A stretch of 64,000 bases of DNA from Cloeon dipterum (lineage: Eukaryota > Arthropoda > Insecta > Ephemeroptera > Baetidae). Numbering within the stretch: the stretch's first letter is position 1; every line of letters starts with the position of its first letter. The stretch is from the NCBI RefSeq assembly GCF_949628265.1, contig NC_088789.1, forward strand, positions 6,936,886-7,000,885, given 5' to 3'. Made by a program: the position numbers and the translations under genes. This document shows positions 1 through 10,613 of this stretch, piece after piece. The notes under the pieces were generated by a model, which was not told the origin of the DNA, ran no database searches, and saw only the letters and a program-made list of their open reading frames with translations.

Positions 1-383
1 ACAAGGCGGTAAAAAGCTGTCTTCCTTTAATGTAACAGCAAAAGTCGATTTGTTCGGTTAGTAATATATTGAAGAGCACTTGTAATAAATTTTTAAGTGT
101 CATCTATTAAGTAGAAATTCTCTTAAGGAGAGAAAATAAAGCAGAGCTATGACCTGACAGTGAATTATTATTTCTTAAAATTCGCATAGCAGCTAGAACT
201 TGAAAATAAAAATTCACCGCCATGGGTACTGGCAGTCTCTAACTGAAATAGAGGATTTCTTTTTCGTTCTCAAGAAAATATCTTCTCCAACAATTACAGA
301 TTTAAGTTATGTATATGCTACTGGATTCTAAAAAAATCATTAAATAAAAATAATTAAAAACTTGTTTGGTGCCAAAATTAAAA

Positions 384-389
384 TTTATT
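384..389 (-). terminator. Poly(A) signal of the 404-667 exon
   Basis: AATAAA on the minus strand, 14 nt after the TGA stop. It would give a very short 3' UTR. Confidence 0.5.
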
Positions 390-403
390 CAACACGTCAC
401 AGG

Positions 404-667
404 TCATACAACATAATCCCAGTTCAGGTCAAGAAAATTTTCACTCAAATCAGCAGGTCGCAGATCATTGAAGTTGCCATCAGTCTCCACGTTTTTGTCA
501 GGTCTACCAAGATAAACGATGTTCCGGTCGCCGGAAATCTTGACGTGTTTGTGCAGTCCAGCGATAAGGATCTTGGCGTCGCTGACGTTGAGCACTATCT
601 TGTCGTCGCGTTTGACCACAGTGTCCATCGTGAATTTGGGAGGAATTCGCCAAAAAGATGATGTTTT
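404..667 (-). CDS. Unassigned terminal coding exon (3' end of a minus-strand gene)
   Basis: I do not recognise the protein. The open frame runs from a good acceptor (ttcacaag, exon starting at 667) to a TGA at 406-404, giving about 87 residues. It starts KTSSFWRIPPKF and ends NFLDLNWDYVV. The only internal ATG is at 628, 13 codons into the frame, so this looks like a last exon and not a complete small gene. Codon choice looks coding, and the peptide is rich in alternating hydrophobic and charged residues, as in beta strands. An AATAAA on the minus strand at 389-384 lies 14 nt past the stop, which supports a true 3' end. No upstream exon was found before the LTR element. A complete 74-residue small protein starting at 628 is the alternative. 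Confidence 0.55.
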   Translation of the reverse strand, partial: KTSSFWRIPPKFTMDTVVKRDDKIVLNVSDAKILIAGLHKHVKISGDRNIVYLGRPDKNVETDGNFNDLRPADLSENFLDLNWDYVV

Positions 668-815
668 CTTGTGAAAGTTTTAAATCAAATAATGATTCTT
701 AGATTTTTCCCTCTAACAAAGACTAGTTTTTCCATTATTGATTAAAGTAAAACTTAGCAGGCCAAAAACTAAGAACGTTTTTCATTGTTGGCTTTGGTGG
801 TTCATTGCAAGGACA

Positions 816-905
816 TACGACAGTCGACTTGGATCTTGTAGTTGTTTTGCCATTGCTCACATAATTATGGTGAGCAACTACATACAAACCAAGTCGATTG
901 TCTTA
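816..905. ncRNA. Imperfect hairpin resembling a microRNA precursor
   Basis: About 90 nt fold into one hairpin. There are 14 contiguous pairs between 819-832 and 889-902, including one G-U, and a loop-proximal 8-bp helix (853-860 with 870-877). Short pairs and bulges lie between, and the apical loop is 9 nt (861-869). Candidate arms contain GTCGACTTGG and CCAAGTCGAT. I do not recognise a known microRNA seed. It could equally be a worn foldback of a MITE. Strand is undetermined, since either strand can fold. Confidence 0.35.
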
Positions 906-3224
906 TCCTGTGCCTACCATCCTTTGTTAGTTCATTGAGTTTGTAGAGTAAAATTTAACTACATACAGTTTATATCTACAACGTGAAATAGTGAAATCAG
1001 AACCAAGTAACAGTTAAATTTTAGATTTTTCTGAATTTCTCGAAATATTAAACTGGTTTTCAATGTTTTTTCGCTTGATTCCGATCTCTCTCATCGTAAT
1101 CTACCCAATGGTTCGCGAATTATGAGCTAAATTCCCTTCTAGTGAAAAAATTATGATTTAGCATGCAAGATTTTCTCAGCAATTTAAACGTCAGCCAGTT
1201 TTTTCTAAATTTTTAGATTGTATTTCAAGTATAAAATTAAAAATATTTTTCACGAATTTTCTGCAAAGCTGCGTACTTTAAAATTCTAAGAGCAGTTGAG
1301 AATCATTGGAATGAACTTTCCTGGAGCATCGAAACACAAAACCACAAAAACCTTTTAGGTGAAATTTTCATTTTATAACTACGGCAAACCATCCACGCTC
1401 ACCTTACACCTTAAAACCTCAAATATTAACTAGAGAGCTTTCTCTCATCAGCATTTTATGGAGTATGGACAATAAATCGTAAAACTTGCGGGGATCGTGC
1501 AAATCAAAATTAAAATCTTGCGCAAATCTCTCGCAGCCAAAGTTTTGCGAGATAAAAAGCTAAACTTTTCCTTTTTAAAGGAAGCCGACGTCCCTCATAA
1601 AAGCAGCAGACCCTCCAAATTCCCAGCCCATTTTTCTGCGCGCGTGGCGATCCCCTGCTTCCTCCACCCGTCCAAACTAACGAACTGGTTATTACATCTT
1701 TTCGCAATAAAGTCACAGTGAGTTAAATGTCGGCCTATGAACGCCACTATCAATAATTTATGACCGCCACGGCTAAGAGGGGGAGTCAAGAAAAGAGAGA
1801 AAGAGCTGGAGGTGGTGCGGGCGGGCGGTTCGGCGACTGAAATAGTCCACATCCACACGACCCACTCGCACGCAGAAGTCATTTGATCAACAACATTTTA
1901 TCCGCGACTGCGTTCGTTTTGATAGCTTCACCTTCCATAAAACTGCCACTGCGACGTTGATAAGGGAATGATTGTGGCCTCCGGCTCAGCCTATCTCAAT
2001 CGTGGATTTTAATTTGGTGCTTCAAGCAAACGCACTTTGTCAAACGGAAGCCGCAAAAGGTTTCGGTTAAATTAGTTTCGCAGCGAGCTTATCTTGTTTC
2101 GCAGATGTAATTGGAAAAACTCGAACGCTTTTGAAGCCTGAAAATCGACGCGCAGAGTCAATTTTAAGTCAGTCTGGTGCTGTGGATAATCGAAAATTGG
2201 GTGCTTAGCTCGTAAAATATGATGGACCTTTAAAAGATCGTTTTTGTCGTGCGTATATGGCCGATAAAAAGTCAATATGTAGCCATTAAGTTTTTATATC
2301 GAAATACCTGCAGCTCAATTTCGCTGCTACACGCGAGACTCGATTGTTTTGCTGACGTGGTGAAATGGAGTTACTCAAAGGAACATAATTTTGTTGCAGT
2401 TGCAAGGCTACAAATAATAGCAATAAAACGCAGACCTTTGCAATGCAGTTGAACTCGTGTGGCCGGCCTACACCAGAGCTTACAAAAGTGTCATTTCTAA
2501 ATGTTAGCACGATGAATTTTAATTTTTAGTTACAAAATGGTCTTCTAAATGTATCAACTGGAACGAGCAAAGTTAAAAAAAGACTGTTACAGTGATTGGC
2601 AGGACCTCTCTTTTCATGCCAGTTTGGCGTGCTATTAAAAAGAGAGAAACAACGCAGCAGCACTTGGAAGACGGAGGAGTTTGTTGCAACTTGTTAATGA
2701 AGAACAAAGCACTTTGAGAACTATTAATAAGCGCCCTAATGAGCTGCCGCTTTATCTGGAGAATCTGCTTGCTCTCTGCTCGCCACTCGGCCCGGCGCGA
2801 AATAAAATTTCCTGCTTGCTGCTCTCTACAGCCCTAACAAAACGGACAGACAGACGGTACTACCTGAGGCATTGGTTCTTGCAACTACGTAGTTTAATTA
2901 TTCGACAGAAGTTCGTCGTGTCTGCGAAGTTTAGTGCTCTAATTGCAATGTAATTTGCCACCATGCAAATTGAGGTTGGCCTGAAAATCGATATGCTTTT
3001 GCATACATAAATTTAGTAAGTATTTGATAGACAATACATACGCACAAAATTTATGGAGAAAAAAATAAGTAAAAATCGTCTATTTAAAGGGTAAATAAGG
3101 CACAGATGAAATGAGGCCTGCGGGGCAGCATGAAAATTTGCGAGACAATTTTTCTCTTTTGAAATTTCAATTTCACTCTTAGACCACCAGCCTGAGTCTG
3201 CAGGTTTTTTTAGAATCTATCTGC

Positions 3225-3480
3225 TCAGCATATCCCATGGGGGGCTATGAGCTCACAGAATCCCAATAACACTGCCGAGAGGATAACATGGGGCCTGAGT
3301 GGCCACAGAGGAGCTTGGGCCAAATGTGGCTATCTTTTATTCGCCTATCCGCACCGAGCTCCTTTAATGAAACGCCAGACATTGCCCCTATTGCCGCTGG
3401 AAAGGTGCGGAAACCAGCAAGTGGCGCCTCCTACCAGTCCTTTGAGCTACTTGATCATTTCGATTCATTAAACTAACAAC
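3225..3480 (-). repeat. Diverged, truncated copy of SINE-like family (copy A)
   Basis: Matches the reverse strand of the copy at 27330-27741 and the plus strand of the region at 37093-37506. Shared blocks include cccaataacac, ggataacatg, gaaacgc-agacattg, ctggaaaggtgc-aaccagcaagt and attaaactaac. It has many substitutions and lacks the A-rich tail and the head, so it is older than the other two. The open frames inside it are chance. Confidence 0.7.
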
Positions 3481-4019
3481 CAATAGTTTAAAAAATAGTA
3501 TGTATTTGAATTCGAAAGTTTGAACCTATAAGGTTCTTAATACCATGAGTAGAATCTCAAATTGCTACCCAAAAGAGCATTTGAAGTGCACAAAAACTTT
3601 TCCCTTTTCATCTAGAAAAGTATAATATATGTATTTGCTTTGAGGTGGCTTTCCAGAGCTAATAATCGGTGCCGCGTCTCTTTGATTGTTAGCTCAAAAG
3701 ACAACTTTTCCGTCGGCGACGCCAATTTAGCATACGCAGCAGCTCAAAAGTTGGAAAGAATCGGAACGTGTGTGCGTTACACAAGCGTCATCTGCCGCGA
3801 CGCCTGCCAGTGCGCGAACTGCTGAATATTTGATTAAACTGCTCGCGAATTGATCAAACTTGTAATCAAATTAATGCCATTTCTTCCGAGTCGCGCGCTA
3901 GAGATGGAAGGTGGCGCGGGAGGTATGCTGCCTGGCGGAATTGGTAATTAGTTTAATGAAGGAATGAACTTAATTGACGCGTCGGTGTGCGCGCGTGTGT
4001 GCACACTCGTCGAGGGGCC

Positions 4020-4021
<2 letters not shown>

Positions 4022-4075
<54 letters not shown>
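4022..4075. repeat. (GA)n microsatellite
   Basis: A perfect run of 27 GA units. It produces spurious poly-RE and poly-SL open frames on both strands. Confidence 0.97.
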
Positions 4076-4078
<3 letters not shown>

Positions 4079-5373
4079 GCGACTGGCTTGGTTTTCCGCT
4101 GTTGCAGCCACGTCATGTACATCCAACCTTTGCCGCAATCGAAATAAATCACTCAGGCGTGTGCAGTTCATCTCACGGGCAGATCGATTATTGCATTTAG
4201 CTTTTGTGCGTAGGGACGGGACGTGTGGCCTCTGATGGTGGCGGATGCCAATTGTGAAATACACACAGCACACAGGGTGCGGAAAGGTAACTCATCTCGT
4301 GCGCAGCGATTCTCGAGCTGCCGTTGCAAAAGCTCTCTCGGGTGACACGACACTCCACTTCTCGCCACGCACCTCCATTATTGCAAAAGCATGCTCGTCG
4401 CGTTGCGAGAGAAATAACACTGGTACGTGCATTTTCTGCTAAAGAGTTTTTTACACGCGCATCAAGTGCACTACTGAATATTTTCAAAACAAAAAGGGTA
4501 GTGACTGAGAAAAATGACACTTCAGAGTCAGAGCTCATTTATTTTTCATAAAATTTGCTCGACTCGGCTGTCAGTTTTTGACGCTGTTAGGCAGCTGACG
4601 ATGCCACCCATTCCACAGAATTATTTTCAGCCTTCAATTGTATCCACTGCTGTGGAAATTAGACTTGCTAATTTGTTTTGAAGCTGCAGGCTGAGGAAAA
4701 ATCCCGCCCTCGTGGTCATCTGTATTCCTGAGGGGTTCCAAAAAGAGATACCTCCTGTTTTACTGTTATCTCTAATCTCGGTGCGAGTGCGGGAGACGAA
4801 CTGAAAACGTGAAAATACCTTCAAATACCGTTTCGCCCCGAAAGGGAAGCTTGGGTTGGAGAAAATAAGGAGGATTGAATTAGGTGAAAGGAAAGGAGGA
4901 ACGCGGCTCTGCGGCTTTGAGAAGCTCTATATTCGTATTGAGATTGAAGGAAGTCAAACAGGTTGGAGAGAAGGAAATTCGAGAATGTTGTTTGAGCCGC
5001 TGCCTTTTTGCTCACTACATATATCCCGGCTCAAGTGTGATAGCTCTGCGGGATTTATTAGATTTGTGGAGTGACTGTGAAACGACTTGTAACTTTCGCA
5101 AAATTCCCACGAGTTGACTTTGCCATACAGAGCAATTATAAAGTTGCAAAATTAGGCTGACGCAAAGCGGAAAATTGGCATACAGAAGTTACAGCTCCAC
5201 TGTTATGGCTCTGAAGGGAGCAATCGTATCGGATCTGGCAAACTTAATGCTGTGGAAATTTATTTAAACCAACCCTAAATAATTACGCATGCAGACAAAC
5301 CGCCGCACAAACCAGAATCACTTTGCAGAGGCACGTGTCCGATAATTATAAATCCCAGCGACCACTTGAACAA

Positions 5374-5378
5374 CATGC
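5374..5378. repeat. Target-site duplication, left copy
   Basis: catgc immediately before the 5' LTR, matching catgc at 15535-15539 after the 3' LTR. Confidence 0.85.
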
Positions 5379-5820
5379 TGTCAGGGTTTTACCTGACGAT
5401 ATTACGATCGCATTAATAATTGTTCCGCACCGATATGTATTTACGTTAACTTTCGGGCACCCACAAGGGAGAGCGGAGGGAGAGACTCAGGTATCAATAA
5501 AGGCAACGCAAGAACCTCCCCCTCACGAGCACACGACCCGCTCGCACCAACGCACTCGCTCTCCTGACGGCACACGAGCAAGAGGGTAACTCTCTCGCTC
5601 CCCCGCTCGTCCCTCTGGGTAGCCACGCTGTGTACTGTCGCTGCTATCTACAATAAACTGGTATGGTATAGTAACTGGGCATTTTCCCTTCTTGTCCACC
5701 CTGCACCCTGTAAAGTCTACTTTGGCCACAGAAGAACAAACTCTGACCTCGTGATAGGGAGAAGGCGCGCCGGCAGGGCCGACTGCGCCCATTCGGCGGC
5801 CCTGCCCCGCGTCGCTGACA
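5379..5820 (+). repeat. 5' LTR (442 bp)
   Basis: Starts TGTCAGGG and ends GCTGACA, so the tips are inverted TGTCAG/CTGACA. AATAAA occurs twice (about 5498 and 5651), candidate polyadenylation signals for the R region. A GC-rich hairpin pairs GGCAGGGCC (5772-5780) with GGCCCTGCC (5798-5806) near the 3' edge. Another short inverted pair, TCAGG/CCTGA, lies at the 5' edge. The 3' LTR looks identical. Confidence 0.93.
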
Positions 5821-5822
5821 TG

Positions 5823-5840
5823 TGGAGGCACACCGGCGAG
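5823..5840 (+). promoter_or_regulatory. Possible primer-binding site (tRNA-Thr-like)
   Basis: Two bases after the LTR the sequence reads TGGAGGCAC, which complements the 3' end expected for a tRNA-Thr ending GTGCCTCCA. The match weakens after nine bases. Location and the leading TGG fit a PBS; the tRNA assignment is from memory of insect tRNA ends and is tentative. Confidence 0.4.
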
Positions 5841-6107
5841 ATGACCCGTAAGTTGATATGTCAGCCCTCATGAGCGAAGAGTTTTTTTTTCTGTTGCCAA
5901 AGTGCCCTCCCAAACCCAGCCCTCCAAATTTTTTTTTGACCCGAAACCCCCCCAACAAGCGCGTAATTTCCTCCTAAAGGACATGTAAAATCGAACTTAC
6001 GCACGCGTCATGCAAATTTTGTAAATATTGTATAATTTAAAATATGTCAGGTGCATATTAGGCGATCTAATTTTTTCTTTGCACGCTGAGACATACGTAA
6101 ATTTAAA

Positions 6108-8048
6108 ATGGACGGTAAATCTTTGAAAATCGGACGCCGGTTGCTCGATGAATTTTTCGGTGAAAGTACAGAGGACGTTGAATTATTCCTACAGGACTTA
6201 CACGTAATTAGAAAAATCTCGGGAATGACAAAAGATGAAACACTTGATGTTCTTGCAGGCAAATTACAAGGACACGCGAAAAACTGGCATTTGCAGTGGG
6301 AATGTGACCCATTAAATGTAAATAAGGGACTTGATGAACTTTTGAGCGATTTGAAAAGTTGGCACGATGATTTAAAGCACTCGTACTACGTTAATAACCC
6401 GAGAAAACATAGCGAGCCGCGAGATTCTTCCCCTTTCTCAGATAGCGATCAATCTACCGATAATTTTGGGACAGATTACACCTTTAGAGTCAGCCGAGAC
6501 TGTAAGAAAAAATCAAAAACACAAAAGGAGGAAAAAGATGAACTAATTTTACTCCTCCTCAAACAGTTGCAACAAAAAGAAGAGCAATTGCGCACTCTTC
6601 AAGTGGCACCTTGCACCGCACAAAACACATACGCGTTAACTTCACCTCATACTAATTATGTACTCATGAAAACCCCGCTACCTATACAACAACAGTTCGT
6701 GGAAATTCTTCCTCAGCCGCAACCACAGCATGTTTTCCCAATTTACCAATACCCAGCCGAGTACCCGTCGTACCAAATGCACCCACCACCAGACTTCGCA
6801 CCTGCCTACCAAACGGCACCCCAGTCAGAACAACAGCAATTTTTCCCATACCGAGCCCCCAAAATTTGTTTCAAATGCAACCGCAGTGGACACATTAGAA
6901 AACAATGCAGATCACGCGTAGGAGATGCGCATCGCGGAAATAGGAGACAAAATTACTCTTCGCGCACGCACGGCCATATAACATCTCAGCCGGCAACGAC
7001 ATGCGGCAATCGACCAAACGCGATTTTTCCCCAGAACGCACATTCGACTCTAACGCGAAAGATGCGCCGTAACGTGCCGGTTTATGCACCCAAATCAGCA
7101 GCAAACCCAGAAAAGAAGAATCAAAAAGGGGTATCGTCAATCACGCAAAATCAAAGCCTCGCCAGGGAACGAACTCATGTAAATATTGTAAATTCCATTT
7201 CCTCCAAAGAAGCCAAGTCTCCAGTTCCCTCGGAAAAGGGTAATTCGCAACAACAAAAGCACGTGATTAACCAAATACCGTTCTCATCAGTGCCAAAATC
7301 AAGTTCAAGCGAGTATTTCGATTTGTCATATTTTCAAGACGAAAACCAAAAGCCAGTAGTGAATTTGCACGAACAAAAGAGAGAAGTTTCGCACACAACC
7401 GGATTTGTAGCTCAAAGTGCATTAATGTCCGAAAAAAGGTCTCCAGAAAATACATGTACATTGGCGGAAACCATGAATGTCGGAATAACTGGACAACTAG
7501 AGTCATTCCAATCAGCTCAGGTGAAAAATGAGATAGGAAGATCTCAAGTTGAGAAAAAGAAAACTCCAAAGAAGATCAATTCACAAGGGAAAATTGAACG
7601 TAAAAAGTTAAAAAACGCGCAAAAGGCTGAAACTCAAATTGCAAAAGACACTGCTATAGAAAATGGCGTAGTTGTAAATAAGTTCGAACCGCAGAAAAAA
7701 GCGTTAATCAGTACAGCAGAAAATAACATCACATTGCCCGGAAAATGTGTAGTAGATACTGTAGCAGCAGTTAAGCAAGAAACTAATAACTTGAATGAGC
7801 GCGAAAATCACGTTGACAACGGTGATACGACTATTCCCAGTGACAGGATTAAGGAAAAACTTGAAATTCCTTTGAAACTAAAACCCATTATCAAGAACAC
7901 AGTAGATTTTTTACGAAATCTTGGGAACTTTAGTAGCAAGTGGCGCATTAACCGAAAACGCGAACAAGACGACACAAAAAACTTCGAAATGGTCAAAATA
8001 CCGAAAAGCGAGGTATTGCCGAAAAACCACAGAACGGTTGACATTTGA
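6108..8048 (+). CDS. gag: Gag-like polyprotein of the LTR element
   Basis: 646 residues, the only long ORF in the element. Residues 1-90 form a helical region typical of Ty3/Gypsy Gag capsid (an FFGESTEDVELFLQDL-type start followed by a GHAKNW segment). A Gln/Pro-rich stretch follows (about 160-250). One CCHC zinc knuckle lies at C254, C257, H262, C267 (spacing C-x2-C-x4-H-x4-C), expected to bind RNA. Residues 270-646 are a long Lys/Gln/Ser-rich, probably disordered tail with no protease DTG motif and no pol frame after it. Family role: capsid assembly and RNA packaging in the cytoplasm. The frame is intact, so it may still be expressed. The start ATG is the first in frame after the leader. 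Confidence 0.85.
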   Translation: MDGKSLKIGRRLLDEFFGESTEDVELFLQDLHVIRKISGMTKDETLDVLAGKLQGHAKNWHLQWECDPLNVNKGLDELLSDLKSWHDDLKHSYYVNNPRKHSEPRDSSPFSDSDQSTDNFGTDYTFRVSRDCKKKSKTQKEEKDELILLLLKQLQQKEEQLRTLQVAPCTAQNTYALTSPHTNYVLMKTPLPIQQQFVEILPQPQPQHVFPIYQYPAEYPSYQMHPPPDFAPAYQTAPQSEQQQFFPYRAPKICFKCNRSGHIRKQCRSRVGDAHRGNRRQNYSSRTHGHITSQPATTCGNRPNAIFPQNAHSTLTRKMRRNVPVYAPKSAANPEKKNQKGVSSITQNQSLARERTHVNIVNSISSKEAKSPVPSEKGNSQQQKHVINQIPFSSVPKSSSSEYFDLSYFQDENQKPVVNLHEQKREVSHTTGFVAQSALMSEKRSPENTCTLAETMNVGITGQLESFQSAQVKNEIGRSQVEKKKTPKKINSQGKIERKKLKNAQKAETQIAKDTAIENGVVVNKFEPQKKALISTAENNITLPGKCVVDTVAAVKQETNNLNERENHVDNGDTTIPSDRIKEKLEIPLKLKPIIKNTVDFLRNLGNFSSKWRINRKREQDDTKNFEMVKIPKSEVLPKNHRTVDI

Positions 8049-10600
8049 AGTTGCATATGTAAAATATTCTTGTAAAGTAATTTTAGCATATCGATTTGTG
8101 AAATTTACATTCAGTAATTTGAACGTCAAACGCTTTTCTTCGAAAAATGTGCATGATTTTCCAAATAAATAAATTAGGTACGATTTCCTTTCAAGAAAGG
8201 ACATGAAACAAATTTGACATGACGGAATACAAATATTCCTAAAAGCAGTATTGATAAATTTTCCTCTACGCGCAGTAAAAATATAAAGAAAAACGGAATG
8301 ATGCGTTTATGAAATCCAGATTGTCGCAAGGTTATCGAATTTTTAAAGTCCCGATCGCAGATTTTTTTAAAAGTAAATTAACGTCCACAAAAGAAAAAAA
8401 CGACGGTATATATTCCTTTTCTTCTTCCTTCACACTGATTTCTTAAGGTCAGGTCTCTAGATCTCTCTACATGAATGTGTATTATATTAATCCAGGTCAA
8501 TGAACCAAGTCAATGCCAAGTAACCCCCCGTCCCTTAACTTTTCACTCGCCAGCACAAAGCGTAATACAAAGCTTCAAACGTTAGCAAACAATAGCACAC
8601 AGCATGAAAACCTTTACTTCACAAATTCTCATTACAGGCGGCGCAATTTTTATTCAAAAAATATTATAATAAAATCCTACTCCCCTAAAGGTCACCAAAA
8701 ACCACCAATGTCAATCAATTTTCCTCAAAATCATTTCCCACGAATTCTCTGTAAATCTTCCAAGTTACATAATTAACAACAAAGAGGTTTAGAAACTATC
8801 ACCAGGGGTTCCACCTTCTTGCTCATAGAAAAAATAACATTTCCTTAAAAAATACCCTCACATCTAAAAAGTCCCACAAAGCGGCAAGACATTAAAGCTT
8901 CAAGTTCATACAGGTCAAAGAACCCTATTTTAAGAGGATCAAAGCAGCACAAGAGACATTGTATCGCAGTAATCTTTTGTCGTAAAAAAAGGACAAATTT
9001 CCCCACCCCCCTTTAAAGAATTAGACCGACCGCCCACTAAAGAAAATCTCACGCTCGCCCTCTGACAAACGAAACACATCTGTTTTAGAAGGTCAAGCGA
9101 ACAATTAACCATGAGATACCTTTGTGCTTGGTTCTATACAAAAAAATGTTATTGTCAAGTTCTTACAAAGCTTAAAAAATTCCTATCTTTTTATGAAACA
9201 CTGACACTTTCTATTCTTTCATCTATTATTACGATTTCTTTATGTATTTAATTTATGTCACATTCTTATTTCTCTATTTCAATATAAAACACAATACTCA
9301 ATACCCATAATAAGTTTAAGGTAATGAATCAACATAGCAGGAACACGCAATTAGGTTTAATAATAAAGTGCAGAAAGCTTTCCCGTGATAGAGAACCAAG
9401 AAGGAGATAAATCCAATTGTTAGTTTTTACTCCTATTAGTGCAACACAAATATTAGTCGCGGTTTTATTTAATTTTTCATTACGCGACACACACTTGGTC
9501 AAGATTTGAGGTTAACAATACCTCAATCTTCCAACGTGGGCAGAAAATTCCGGCCAATCGGGCAGTTGACTCAAATTCGATTTTTTTATCTTAATTTTAA
9601 GAGCGCGCAAATTTTTTTATATTAGTTTTAAAGAGGTCAACTGTTTCATTTCTTTAATAATTAGTGGTTGCAATTGACGGTTACAGGACAGAAGCGAGAT
9701 AGTATGTCACAAAATTGAATTTTTTTTATATCTTGGTTACATTTCGGAAACACACGGTTTTTGGATAATGAATGAAGAGTAATGAGATTAAAGAATGAGT
9801 AATCACTGCGTTAAATCCTGCATGGAAAATTAAGAGTTATGGAAATTTCACAGTTTCGTGAAAATAAAGAGAAAATAATGAGTATGTACATTGCGATAAA
9901 AGCAGCGGCTTTACCCCATAACGGTGAACGAAACATGTGTTTCGACACTCTATTTTTTGTATAATTTTCAAATATACCTCAACGTGTGAGCATGGTAGAC
10001 ACAAAACGAGACGAACTTCTAGATATTCACGATATTAAAGGAAAAAGGTTCAAAACAAAGTGGCGATAATTTATAAAAGTTATGAATATGATACTCAATG
10101 AGTAAAGATATTTCTCGAGTCTAGTTTTCTCAAAGCGATCAAAGGGACACTTTTGTAGAATGTAAAGTCAAAGTATTAAGCGCGACAAGGAGGAAAAAGA
10201 GAAATTGAGCGTAAAATATCCACCTCGAACCACCAGGAAACTCACCAATATAACAAGGCGTATACATACGTGACTAAACCTTAAGGTCTGAAGCAAAGAA
10301 CTGTTTATTTTGTTGGAATAGAAAGAATACATGAAGCCAAAAAAAAAAGGAGGCAATTCTAAAAGTATTTATCCCTCTGATAAATGGCGAATCCCATTAA
10401 ATCGCTTCTCTGATGAGTTCTATTGATTTAGCATTAAAGACAAGGTACTTCAATTAAACATGGAATGTGTATATATATTTTAGTTATTAATAGAGTATTG
10501 ACATGACACCCTTCTCACTGCTCAAATCAAGAAATTATAATGAATATGCAATCAGATATTCATTTAATAGCAAAAAGAGAGTTAAACAAAAAGCGCCTAA

Positions 10601-10613
10601 CCCCCCCCCCCCC
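10601..10613. repeat. Poly(C) tract
   Basis: Thirteen consecutive C in the non-coding internal domain of the LTR element. Length is prone to sequencing error. Confidence 0.9.

Larger units (their letters stand above)
668..5373. other. Non-coding stretch (intron or intergenic)
   Basis: No coding exon can be supported here; the open frames are short and lack coding-like composition. It holds the 816-905 hairpin, the worn SINE-like copy at 3225-3480 and the (GA)n run at 4022-4075, listed separately. It ends at the target site of the LTR element. It may include introns of the gene ending at 404. Confidence 0.6.

Noticed and set aside
3953..4273. Overlapping frames with poly-RE or poly-SL
   Set aside because: Produced by the (GA)n microsatellite.
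5523..5831. 102-codon minus-strand frame, repeated at 15237-15545
   Set aside because: Lies in the LTRs; it recurs only because the LTRs are duplicated, and it has no domain.
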